Shown one piece after another: positions 15,330 through 22,517 of a DNA stretch of 28,618 nt. A model generated the notes under the pieces. It had not been told where the DNA came from. It saw only the letters and a list, made by a program, of their open reading frames with translations, and searched no databases. This stretch comes from Roseivirga sp. UBA7431 (GTDB lineage: Bacteria > Bacteroidota > Bacteroidia > Cytophagales > Cyclobacteriaceae). Every line of letters begins with the position of its first letter. Positions within the stretch are counted from its first letter, which is position 1. Made by a program: the position numbers and the translations under genes. The stretch spans positions 42,877 through 71,494 of the forward strand of contig DLQN01000020.1 in assembly GCA_002477595.1 (NCBI GenBank), given 5' to 3'.

Positions 15330-17735
15330 CTAGTAAATCTTAGGGAATTTAGCTGGATTTACCTCATTCATTAGCTCATAGACTTTATCAAAAACAGTCT
15401 CTGTATTCGGTTTAGAGAAGTAATCTCCATCCGAGGCATAGGCTGGTCTGTGTTCTTTGGCTGCTATTGTCACCGGTTGGGAATCAAGATGGAAGTATCC
15501 ACTCTGCTCTTCCAGCACTTTCTGCATCATATAAGCCGAAGCTCCTCCAGGAACGTCTTCATCTGCAAAAACTACTCTATTTGTTTTCTTTAGAGACTCA
15601 ACGATGCGATGGTCTACATCGAAAGGCAATAGCGTTTGCACGTCTATCACCTCAACAGAAATACCGACCTCTTCTAGCTCTTGTGCGGCTTGTAAGATTA
15701 CTCTACACATTGATCCGTATGTGATGATGGTCACATCGTCACCTTCTCTCAATACTTCGGGCTGACCCAATGGAACGGTGAATTCACTTATATTATCTGG
15801 GATTCTTTCCTTTAACCTGTAACCATTAAGACATTCAATGATCAATGCTGGATCATCAGACTTAAGCATAGTATTATAGAAACCAGCGGCCTGAGTCATA
15901 TCTCTTGGAACCAGTACATTGATTCCTCGTAGACTATTCAATATCATTCCTATTGGAGAGCCTGAATGCCAAACGCCTTCTAATCTGTGCCCTCTAGTTC
16001 TAATAATTAAAGGAGCTTTCTGACCACCTGCCGTACGATATTGCAATGTTGCTAAGTCATCTGAAAGCGTTTGAAGTGCGTAAAGCAAGTAATCCAGGTA
16101 TTGAATTTCAGTAATCGGTCTTAGTCCTCTTAATGCTGCACCAATACCTTGACCAATGATTGTTGTTTCTCTGATACCAGTATCTGTAACTCTTAGGTTT
16201 CCGTACTTATCTTGAAGTCCTGCAAAAGCCTGATTGACATCACCAATTTTACCTACATCCTCCCCAATAGCAAACACCCTTGGGTCACGGCTCATTGCCG
16301 CGTCAAAACAAGCCTGAAGTACTTCCCTTCCGTCTACAAGTGGAGACGATTCAGAGTATTCAGCCTTAATTTCAGAAACTTCAATGGAAGCATCTGAGGA
16401 TTGACTCATTACATGTGAATTATAACGAGCGAAATTTTCTTTATGGGCATTCTCCAGCCAAGCGACCAAAGATGCTCTTGCCGAAGTCTCTTCACTCCGT
16501 GTGATACGCAACACCTTCTTGACTACCTTGAAAGTATCAAGTCTGATCGAATTGAGTGTGCTCTTTAATTCTGAAACGATCTGGAGAATGGTTCCTCCAT
16601 GGGCACTTTCGTTTCCAAGTGCCTCAAGAATCTCAACAGCTTTGTCTTGATCCTTTTTAATGTCATTAATGAAACCATTCCAAGCTTCTTGGCGTGCAGT
16701 CTTAGCTGTAGCCTTAGCCTCAGTTTCAATGGAGACAAGATCTTCCTCAGTACTTATCTCATTCTCAAGAATAAACTTCCTGAATTGTGTCAGACAGTCA
16801 TACTCTTTCTCCCATTCTAGTCGTTCTTTCGGTTTGTAACGCTCATGTGAACCTGAGGTAGAGTGACCTTGTGGCTGAGTCATCTCTTCTACATGGATTA
16901 AAACCGGTACATGTTCTTCTCGTGCTATTTTTGTTCCTCTTTCGAAAGCATCAACGAGACCGAGGTAGTCCCATCCTTTTGCTTTGATGATTTCGTACCC
17001 TAGTTTTGTTTTTGTTCTTTGCATTCCAGCTAGAAACTCAGAAATACTGCCTCCCGTAGTATGAAACTCCTTAGGAACTGAAATCCCGTAATCATCGTCC
17101 CAAACAGACATGACCATCGGTATTTGAAGTACTCCAGCCGCATTAATACTCTCGTAAAAATGTCCTTCTGAAGTTGATGCATTCCCAATCGTTCCGAATG
17201 CTACTTCATTCCCGTTGATAGAAAAATCAGTTAATCCGTGTAACTCTTTATTCTCTCGGTAAAGTTTAGAAGCATATGCTAAGCCCACAAGCCTAGGCAT
17301 TTGACCGGCTGTAGGAGAGATATCAGCACTAGAGTTTTTCATCTCTGTCTGAGTTTTCCAATTACCACTGTCGTCTAGCAAACGACTAGCGAAGTGACCA
17401 TTCATCAATCTTCCGCCAGAAGCAGGTTCTGCTTCAATAGAGGTATGGGCATATAATTGAGCAAAGTATTGTTGAATGGTAAGACCTTCTATCGCGAACA
17501 TGAAGGTTTGGTCTCTATAATAACCTGACCTGAAGTCACCGTTTTGGAACACTTTAGCCATTGCAATTTGAGCAAGTTCTTTACCGTCTCCGAAAATGCC
17601 AAACTTGGCCTTGCCCATGAAGACTTCCTTTCGGCCTATAAGACTCGCCTCTCTACTTTCGTAGACCAAGCGATAATCTCTTAGGACATCTTCTATGCTA
17701 ACTTTTCGTTTGTTAATGCTCTTCGTTGCTCCCAC
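15330..17735 (-). CDS. Fused 2-oxoacid dehydrogenase E1 alpha/beta subunit
   Basis: 801 residues joining an E1-alpha domain (about 10-310), a linker (about 311-460) and an E1-beta domain (about 465-795, with GEDVG 491-495 and HRLEGVWHSG). E1 uses thiamine diphosphate to decarboxylate a 2-oxoacid and acylate the lipoyl E2. The substrate is most likely branched-chain 2-oxoacids by similarity, but this is not certain. The cofactor motif is unusual: the usual GDG...NN pair reads GNA (N185) and WDDD (D214). GTG at 17735 is the only ordinary start codon between the upstream in-frame stop (17781-17783) and the conserved region, and it fits the promoter about 45 bp upstream. E2 and E3 genes are not in this window. 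It diverges from alanine dehydrogenase. Confidence 0.9.
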   Translation of the reverse strand: MGATKSINKRKVSIEDVLRDYRLVYESREASLIGRKEVFMGKAKFGIFGDGKELAQIAMAKVFQNGDFRSGYYRDQTFMFAIEGLTIQQYFAQLYAHTSIEAEPASGGRLMNGHFASRLLDDSGNWKTQTEMKNSSADISPTAGQMPRLVGLAYASKLYRENKELHGLTDFSINGNEVAFGTIGNASTSEGHFYESINAAGVLQIPMVMSVWDDDYGISVPKEFHTTGGSISEFLAGMQRTKTKLGYEIIKAKGWDYLGLVDAFERGTKIAREEHVPVLIHVEEMTQPQGHSTSGSHERYKPKERLEWEKEYDCLTQFRKFILENEISTEEDLVSIETEAKATAKTARQEAWNGFINDIKKDQDKAVEILEALGNESAHGGTILQIVSELKSTLNSIRLDTFKVVKKVLRITRSEETSARASLVAWLENAHKENFARYNSHVMSQSSDASIEVSEIKAEYSESSPLVDGREVLQACFDAAMSRDPRVFAIGEDVGKIGDVNQAFAGLQDKYGNLRVTDTGIRETTIIGQGIGAALRGLRPITEIQYLDYLLYALQTLSDDLATLQYRTAGGQKAPLIIRTRGHRLEGVWHSGSPIGMILNSLRGINVLVPRDMTQAAGFYNTMLKSDDPALIIECLNGYRLKERIPDNISEFTVPLGQPEVLREGDDVTIITYGSMCRVILQAAQELEEVGISVEVIDVQTLLPFDVDHRIVESLKKTNRVVFADEDVPGGASAYMMQKVLEEQSGYFHLDSQPVTIAAKEHRPAYASDGDYFSKPNTETVFDKVYELMNEVNPAKFPKIY

Positions 17736-17781
17736 AGATATAACAGTTTTAATGAACGATTGCTTCTCATAAAAATGGAAT

Positions 17782-17812
17782 CAAAAGTAGTCAATAATAA
17801 AGACAAATCAAA
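17782..17812 (-). promoter_or_regulatory. Bacteroidota-type promoter of the fused E1 gene
   Basis: On the minus strand TTTG (17812-17809), a 19-bp spacer and TACTTTTG (17789-17782) match both consensus elements and the ideal spacing. The predicted transcript starts near 17775, about 40 nt before the GTG start, which supports that start. Confidence 0.75.
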
Positions 17813-17888
17813 TTTGGTTTCCTTCATGAAAAGGTATCGTTTATAAAATTTTATTCTGTATCGCACTTGGCTACGATATGACAATTTC

Positions 17889-17931
17889 GACAAAATGACA
17901 AAATCAAAATATTATTCGTTTCAATTTTGAT
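17889..17931. promoter_or_regulatory. Candidate operator region: tandem 8-mers and inverted repeat
   Basis: GACAAAAT occurs twice in tandem (17889-17904). The overlapping ATCAAAAT (17903-17910) forms a perfect 8-bp inverted repeat with ATTTTGAT (17924-17931), separated by 13 bp. It lies between the two divergent catabolic genes. The sequence is AT-rich, so chance is possible. Confidence 0.35.
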
Positions 17932-17958
17932 CAAAAAGAACATAATTTCGAGATTATC

Positions 17959-18006
17959 AAAAGAGGTCGTATTTCATTCTGAATCTCAGTCAGCAACCTC
18001 TTTTTT
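17959..18006 (+). other. Hairpin with T run in the E1/ald intergenic region
   Basis: AAAAGAGGT (17959-17967) pairs with ACCTCTTTT (17996-18004), followed by more T. The loop holds a small CTGA/TCAG stem. It resembles an intrinsic terminator, but no recognised gene on the plus strand ends here. It could end a short untranslated transcript. Confidence 0.35.
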
Positions 18007-18013
18007 AATTTAA

Positions 18014-18028
18014 TTGCAAACGATTGTA
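18014..18028. promoter_or_regulatory. LacI-family-like operator at the ald promoter
   Basis: TTGCAAACGATTG matches the amylase operator half-site and centre (TTGCAAACGTTTG) at 12 of 13 positions. Bases 18015-18028 also match the LacI/CcpA-type pattern TGNAANCGNTNNCA except one base. It covers the place where a -33 element for the -7 box at 18041 should be. Confidence 0.5.
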
Positions 18029-18040
18029 GATACCACTTAC

Positions 18041-18048
18041 TATATTTG
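18041..18048 (+). promoter_or_regulatory. -7 element of the ald promoter
   Basis: TATATTTG is an exact TAnnTTTG match, 30 bp before the ATG at 18079. No TTTG is found at 19-21 bp upstream; the LacI-like site occupies that position. This box overlaps the upstream TTG (18046) that could otherwise be taken as the ald start. Confidence 0.6.
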
Positions 18049-18078
18049 CCCACACAAAAATTTAAACGTCCTTTTATT

Positions 18079-19194
18079 ATGATCATTGGAATACCGATTG
18101 AAATAAAAAACAACGAAAACAGGGTCGCTTTGACACCTGGAGGGTCTTTAGAGCTAATCAAAAAAGGCCATACTGTTTATGTTCAAGACCAAGCTGGATT
18201 TAACAGTGGTTTCCCGAACGAACTTTATGAAGAAGTTGGCGCAAAAATACTTCCTACAATCGAGGAGGTTTATGCGATTGCCGAAATGATCATGAAGGTA
18301 AAAGAGCCTATTGAGTCCGAATACAAGCTAATTAAGAAAGGGCAACTCGTCTTTACTTACTTCCACTTTGCCTCTCATGAACCTTTAACTAAAGCCATGA
18401 TTGAGAGTGGTGCAATATGTCTTGCCTACGAAACTGTTGAAAAGGCTGACAGAAGCTTGCCGCTACTTATTCCAATGTCTGAAGTGGCAGGCCGTATGGC
18501 TACACAGCAAGGAGCGAAATACTTAGAGAAACCGATCATGGGTAAGGGAGTCTTACTCGGTGGTGTTCCTGGTGTTAGCCCTGGCAGAGTACTTGTACTT
18601 GGCGGTGGCGTAGTAGGTACGCAGGCAGCAAAAATGGCTGCTGGCTTAGGTGCACAAGTGACTATTATGGACGTAAACCTTGATAGACTCCGCTACCTGA
18701 ATGACGTGATGCCTCCAAACGTAGTGACTCGTTACTCTAATGAAGTCAACATTAGAGAGTTAATCCCAATAATGGACTTAATCATTGGCGCGGTATTAAT
18801 TCCTGGTGCAAAAGCACCAAACTTGATCACTAGGGACATGTTAAAAGACATGCAAGCAGGTACAGTATTGGTTGACGTTGCTGTTGATCAAGGAGGTTGC
18901 ATTGAAACTTGTCGTCCAACAACACATGCTGATCCAACATTTATCATTGATGATATTGTTCACTATTGTGTAGCGAACATGCCAGGTGCAGTACCTTATA
19001 CTTCTACTATCGCACTTACAAATGCTACACTTCCTTACGCGCTTCAATTAGCTAACAAAGGATGGGAGAAAGCATGCAAGGACAATCAGGAACTAGCTAA
19101 AGGACTCAATGTAATCAACGGTGATGTCGTATATGAAGCGGTAGCTGAAGTATTCGGTCTACCTTACGTTCCAATTGAAAAGTATTTGGCATAA
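18079..19194 (+). CDS. ald: Alanine dehydrogenase
   Basis: 371 residues from the ATG at 18079, exactly the usual length. It catalyses NAD-dependent, reversible oxidative deamination of L-alanine to pyruvate and ammonia. The N-terminus MIIGIPIEIKNNENRVALTP carries R15; K75 lies in MKVKEP and catalytic H96 in YFHFASH. The NAD-binding Rossmann fold has VLVLGGGVVGTQAAKMA, and the late segment has DVAVDQGGC. A longer frame from TTG at 18046 adds 11 residues but lies over the -7 promoter box, so I reject it. The gene diverges from the fused E1 and ends in its own terminator. Alanine breakdown next to an oxoacid dehydrogenase suggests shared amino-acid catabolism. Confidence 0.96.
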   Translation: MIIGIPIEIKNNENRVALTPGGSLELIKKGHTVYVQDQAGFNSGFPNELYEEVGAKILPTIEEVYAIAEMIMKVKEPIESEYKLIKKGQLVFTYFHFASHEPLTKAMIESGAICLAYETVEKADRSLPLLIPMSEVAGRMATQQGAKYLEKPIMGKGVLLGGVPGVSPGRVLVLGGGVVGTQAAKMAAGLGAQVTIMDVNLDRLRYLNDVMPPNVVTRYSNEVNIRELIPIMDLIIGAVLIPGAKAPNLITRDMLKDMQAGTVLVDVAVDQGGCIETCRPTTHADPTFIIDDIVHYCVANMPGAVPYTSTIALTNATLPYALQLANKGWEKACKDNQELAKGLNVINGDVVYEAVAEVFGLPYVPIEKYLA

Positions 19195-19212
19195 ATTATT
19201 ATAAACATAAAT

Positions 19213-19247
19213 AAAAGGAATCTCTATTTTTAGGGGTTCCTTTTTTT
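19213..19247 (+). terminator. Intrinsic terminator of ald
   Basis: A 13-position stem with two G-U pairs, AAAAGGAATCTCT with AGGGGTTCCTTTT, a loop of about 6 nt and a run of seven or more T. It begins 18 nt after the ald stop. Confidence 0.85.
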
Positions 19248-19274
19248 ATTTAATTTCCACCGAACAAAGAAAAA

Positions 19275-20087
19275 ATGGCTGATACTGCACTAGTTACTGG
19301 CGCTGCTGGTGGCATTGGATATGAATTCTGTAAGTTATTAGGCCACAAAGGCTACAACCTCGTCATGGTAGATATGAATGCTCAAGGTTTGGAAAATGCT
19401 TCCTCACTTTTGAGCCAAGAGGTTAACACATCAATCCACACCTTTGTCCAAGATTTATCTACCGAAGATGCGGCAAGTTCTATTGTCAGTTTCACACAAG
19501 AAAAGGGACTTGAGATTGACCTCATTTTTAACAATGCCGGTTTTGGGAACTTTGGCTACTTTGCGGAAAGCAACTGGGATAAAGACAGGGCCATGCTTCA
19601 AGTACATGTGGTCACCCCCACTTACTTGATTAAGCTATTGTTGCCAGGAATGATTTCTCGTGGTAAGGGATACATATTAAATAATGCCTCCGTGGCAGCA
19701 TTTGTACCCGGTCCATTGATGTCAACTTATCACGCTTCAAAGTCCTACTTACTGAATTTCACTCAGGCTTTGGCTAATGAAATGAAAGGAACAGGAATCA
19801 AAGTTATGGTAATATGCCCTGGCATGACTAAAACGAACTTTTCGAAGGCAAATGGTAATGGCGATCCGAATATCAAGTTCAATATTATGAACAGCGACCA
19901 TGTGGCTGAGTACGCTTTTGAAGCGCTAATGCGAGGAAAAGTCGTAGCAGTCCCTGGCTTCTGGAACAAGCTAAGTGCATTTCTACCGAGATTGCTAAGC
20001 AGTCACACCGTTGCCAACATGGTAGGTAATATTCAAAGGAAAAATCACGCGAAACGCACTGATGAAAAGGCCTTAAAGAGTATCTAA
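19275..20087 (+). CDS. Short-chain dehydrogenase/reductase
   Basis: 270 residues of a classical SDR using NAD(P)H. The cofactor motif TGAAGGIG is at 8-15, NNAG at 86-89, and the catalytic set is S139, Y152 and K156 (YHASK). D33 at the end of the second strand (VMVDMN) suggests a preference for NAD(H), which is inference. The substrate is unknown; the closest general resemblance is to DltE-like oxidoreductases. Its last codons overlap the stop of the convergent alkane monooxygenase gene by 4 bases, so the two genes are not co-transcribed. A link in fatty-alcohol or aldehyde metabolism is possible but unsupported. Confidence 0.88.
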   Translation: MADTALVTGAAGGIGYEFCKLLGHKGYNLVMVDMNAQGLENASSLLSQEVNTSIHTFVQDLSTEDAASSIVSFTQEKGLEIDLIFNNAGFGNFGYFAESNWDKDRAMLQVHVVTPTYLIKLLLPGMISRGKGYILNNASVAAFVPGPLMSTYHASKSYLLNFTQALANEMKGTGIKVMVICPGMTKTNFSKANGNGDPNIKFNIMNSDHVAEYAFEALMRGKVVAVPGFWNKLSAFLPRLLSSHTVANMVGNIQRKNHAKRTDEKALKSI

Positions 20088-21172
20088 TTAGTACGATTAT
20101 AAACCGCCCGTTCCCAGTTTTTCAGTTTGGGGTTCATCCATAAAAACCATAAAGGTGGTATGGCGGCTAATAAAATCATTGCAGGATAGCCAGACGGCAA
20201 TTGAGGCGACTCTTCATAATGCTTAAGTACTTGATACCTTTTTATGGCATTTGCATGGTGGTCGGAGTGCCGCTGAAGCTGGAATAGGAAGAAATTGCTA
20301 AGGCGATGGTTTGAATTCCAAGAATGCATAGGGTTGACGCTTTCGTACACACCTGGAGATTTCTCTTTTCTGACTATTCCATAGTGTTCCACATAATTGA
20401 CTATTTCCAAAAGTGTAAACGCCAAAAGGCTTTGAGCAAAAAAGAATAAGGGTACTTCCCATACGATTCGTTCGAAGTACACGCTTGTCCCAAAAGTCAG
20501 AATCACAGCAAAGAGAATGGGAAGAATTGTATACCAAATCATTTCATTATTCATACCCCAAAAAGAGAGCCCTTTCCTTTGAAGCCTACTTCTTTCAAGC
20601 TTCCAAGCACTGAAGTAACTACCGATCACAGAGCGAAACCAAAACACATAAAAACTCTCTCCCTTTCGGCTGGTGGCAGGATCTCTTGGCGTTGCAACAT
20701 ACACATGATGCCCTCTATTGTGCTCTATATAGAAGTGCATATAACAAACCGTCATTAGAATTACACGTGCATAGAACCTTTCCAGCTTAGTCTTCTTATG
20801 GCCTAACTCATGCGCAACAGTAATACCAATACCTCCAGTAACCAATGAAAAACTCAGTACAAAACCATACAGCGCTACCGGCTCCATAGCACTGTCAGCG
20901 ATGGCATAAGCACCCCAAATTAGAAACCCAAACTGAAAGAAAGTCCAGATGTAAGTGATCAATCGGTAATAGAGTTGCTCAGAAACTATCAAAGCCTCTT
21001 GATCCGTCATATTCTCAGGGTCTTGCCCAATTAACCAATCAGCGATCGGAATAAGCAAAAACACGAATACAATGGCCATATAATTCCAATAGCCACCTAA
21101 GTAAAAACCTAATATGGCCAAAAGTGGAATAATGAAAGCTGTAAGGAACCCTATCTTCTTGATTAAACTCAT
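20084..21172 (-). CDS. alkB: AlkB-type alkane 1-monooxygenase
   Basis: 362-residue integral membrane di-iron enzyme that hydroxylates medium-chain alkanes at the terminal carbon, with electrons from rubredoxin. The histidine clusters are complete: HELGH (H121, H125), EHNRGHH (H151, H155, H156), NYVEHYG (H263) and LQRHSDHH (H302, H305, H306), with NHRLSN at H289. The NYxEHYG and LQRHSDHH motifs separate AlkB from other fatty-acid desaturase-like proteins. Hydrophobic segments lie at about 8-27, 30-44, 73-92, 98-118, 213-231 and 240-257. No rubredoxin or rubredoxin reductase gene is in this window, so the electron donor must be encoded elsewhere. It follows the PD-(D/E)XK gene by 16 bp, probably on one transcript. 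Confidence 0.92.
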   Translation of the reverse strand: MSLIKKIGFLTAFIIPLLAILGFYLGGYWNYMAIVFVFLLIPIADWLIGQDPENMTDQEALIVSEQLYYRLITYIWTFFQFGFLIWGAYAIADSAMEPVALYGFVLSFSLVTGGIGITVAHELGHKKTKLERFYARVILMTVCYMHFYIEHNRGHHVYVATPRDPATSRKGESFYVFWFRSVIGSYFSAWKLERSRLQRKGLSFWGMNNEMIWYTILPILFAVILTFGTSVYFERIVWEVPLFFFAQSLLAFTLLEIVNYVEHYGIVRKEKSPGVYESVNPMHSWNSNHRLSNFFLFQLQRHSDHHANAIKRYQVLKHYEESPQLPSGYPAMILLAAIPPLWFLWMNPKLKNWERAVYNRTN

Positions 21173-21188
21173 ACAGGAATTTAGTCAA

Positions 21189-21650
21189 TCAAATCATCGC
21201 TGTCAAACTATTATAATCAGGGATTTGCGATAAGACCTCGAATGCCTCTGGGGAGGCTTTACATAACCCCGCGTAAGTAACCATACCATTAGTGACAATT
21301 AGCAGCTGGGCTTTACATGCTGTATTGTAAACAGCCAATTGTCTTACTGTAGATTCGTCAATAGGCACTGAGGCTGCTTTGCACTCAACCAAGACCAAAG
21401 GCTTCAGCTGATTATCAAGGATCAGAATGTCACTTCTTTTGGTAAGCGAATTATACTTGTGACCCGTTTCAACACTGGTCAAGCTGGCCGGGTATCCTAG
21501 GTGGACATTTAGGAAGTTCAAAAAGTGTTGACGCACCCACTCCTCAGGGGTTAATACGATGAACTTCTTCCTAATCGGATCGAAAATGGCTAACTTGCCA
21601 TCTCTTTGTTCAATGCGATATTTGTATTTAGGTAGCCTGAGGTCGAGCAT
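21189..21650 (-). CDS. PD-(D/E)XK nuclease-fold protein (HsdR_N-like)
   Basis: 153 residues with the domain found at the N-terminus of type I restriction HsdR subunits, here alone. The nuclease-type core is visible as D74 (KRSDILILD), then E89-x-K91 (LVECKA), with a possible upstream acidic E61. The N-terminal part carries FDPIRKKFIVLTPEEWVRQHFL (24-45), highly typical of the stand-alone family in Bacteroidota. No modification or specificity subunit is adjacent, so this is not evidence of a restriction system. A TAGCTTTG box sits only 4 bp before the ATG on its own strand, which would give a leaderless mRNA if real. The role is unknown. Confidence 0.83.
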   Translation of the reverse strand: MLDLRLPKYKYRIEQRDGKLAIFDPIRKKFIVLTPEEWVRQHFLNFLNVHLGYPASLTSVETGHKYNSLTKRSDILILDNQLKPLVLVECKAASVPIDESTVRQLAVYNTACKAQLLIVTNGMVTYAGLCKASPEAFEVLSQIPDYNSLTAMI

Positions 21651-21690
21651 TTGACAAAGCTATATAATTCCCCCGAACCAATAAACTCAT

Positions 21691-22464
21691 ATGAAAACCA
21701 AAAAAGAAATAGTAGAAAATTGGTTACCCAGGTATACTGGCGTACCGAATGAAGATTTTGGCGAATATATTCTACTCACCAACTTTATGAATTACGTAAA
21801 CATGTTCTCCGAAAAATTTGGTGTTGAAATTCAGGGGCAAGACAAAGCGATGCAGAGCGCAACGGCCGAGAACATTACTATCATCAATTTCGGAATGGGC
21901 AGTGCTATGGCTGCCACCATAATGGACCTTTTAAGTAGTATTCATCCCAAAGCAGTGCTCTTCTTAGGGAAGTGTGGAGGATTAAAGAAGAAAACACAGA
22001 TTGGCGATATGATCTTACCTATTGCCGCCATTAGAGGAGAAGGCACAAGTAATGACTATATGCCTGTTGAAATCCCTGCACTACCCTCATTTAGGCTGCA
22101 GCGTGCAGTTTCATCCATGATCAAGAAGCACGAAAGAGATTACTGGACTGGCACATGTTATACTACCAATAGACGTGTTTGGGAACATGACAAGGCGTTT
22201 AAGAAATACTTGCGGAAAATACGTGCTATGGCTGTTGATATGGAAACGGCAACAATATTTATGGTCGGTTTTGTAAACGAAATACCTCGTGGAGCACTGC
22301 TTCTGGTTTCGGATAACCCGATGATTGCTGAAGGTGTAAAAACGGAGGCTAGTGACAGTAAAGTCACTGCAGACTACGTGAATGCCCACCTAGAAATAGG
22401 AATTGATTCTCTTCGTGAATTAAGAGACTCAGGTGACTCAGTAAAACACATGAAATTCGAATAA
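21691..22464 (+). CDS. amn: AMP nucleosidase, short Bacteroidota form
   Basis: 257 residues of the PNP/UDP phosphorylase fold. AMP nucleosidase splits AMP into adenine and ribose 5-phosphate and helps control the purine nucleotide pool. Motifs: INFGMGSAMAA (65-75), LFLGKCGGL (90-98), the ribose-contacting VDMETA (182-187) and the purine-site SDNP (207-210). The E. coli enzyme has about 480 residues with an extra N-terminal regulatory domain; this protein has only the catalytic part, as is usual for Bacteroidota. The ATG at 21691 lies 40 bp from the divergent PD-(D/E)XK gene. It ends at a terminator shared with the amylase. Confidence 0.92.
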   Translation: MKTKKEIVENWLPRYTGVPNEDFGEYILLTNFMNYVNMFSEKFGVEIQGQDKAMQSATAENITIINFGMGSAMAATIMDLLSSIHPKAVLFLGKCGGLKKKTQIGDMILPIAAIRGEGTSNDYMPVEIPALPSFRLQRAVSSMIKKHERDYWTGTCYTTNRRVWEHDKAFKKYLRKIRAMAVDMETATIFMVGFVNEIPRGALLLVSDNPMIAEGVKTEASDSKVTADYVNAHLEIGIDSLRELRDSGDSVKHMKFE

Positions 22465-22497
22465 AAAAGGGGCTTAACTTTAAACCCTTTTTTATTT
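22463..22497. terminator. Bidirectional intrinsic terminator between amn and the amylase
   Basis: AAAAAAGGG (22463-22471) pairs with CCCTTTTTT (22485-22493) with a 13-nt loop. Because A and T runs flank the stem on both sides, it can end transcripts from both convergent genes. It overlaps the amn stop region. Confidence 0.8.
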
Positions 22498-22517
22498 ATA
22501 ATGCTAGATAGCTCTCT

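Noticed and set aside
17693..17893. A 66-codon minus-strand frame upstream of and overlapping the E1 gene
   Set aside because: It runs across the E1 promoter and leader, has no family features, and overlaps conserved E1 codons in another frame.
18046..18078. Longer alanine dehydrogenase start at TTG (18046)
   Set aside because: The TTG lies inside the TATATTTG promoter box. The ATG at 18079 gives the exact family N-terminus and the usual 371-residue length.
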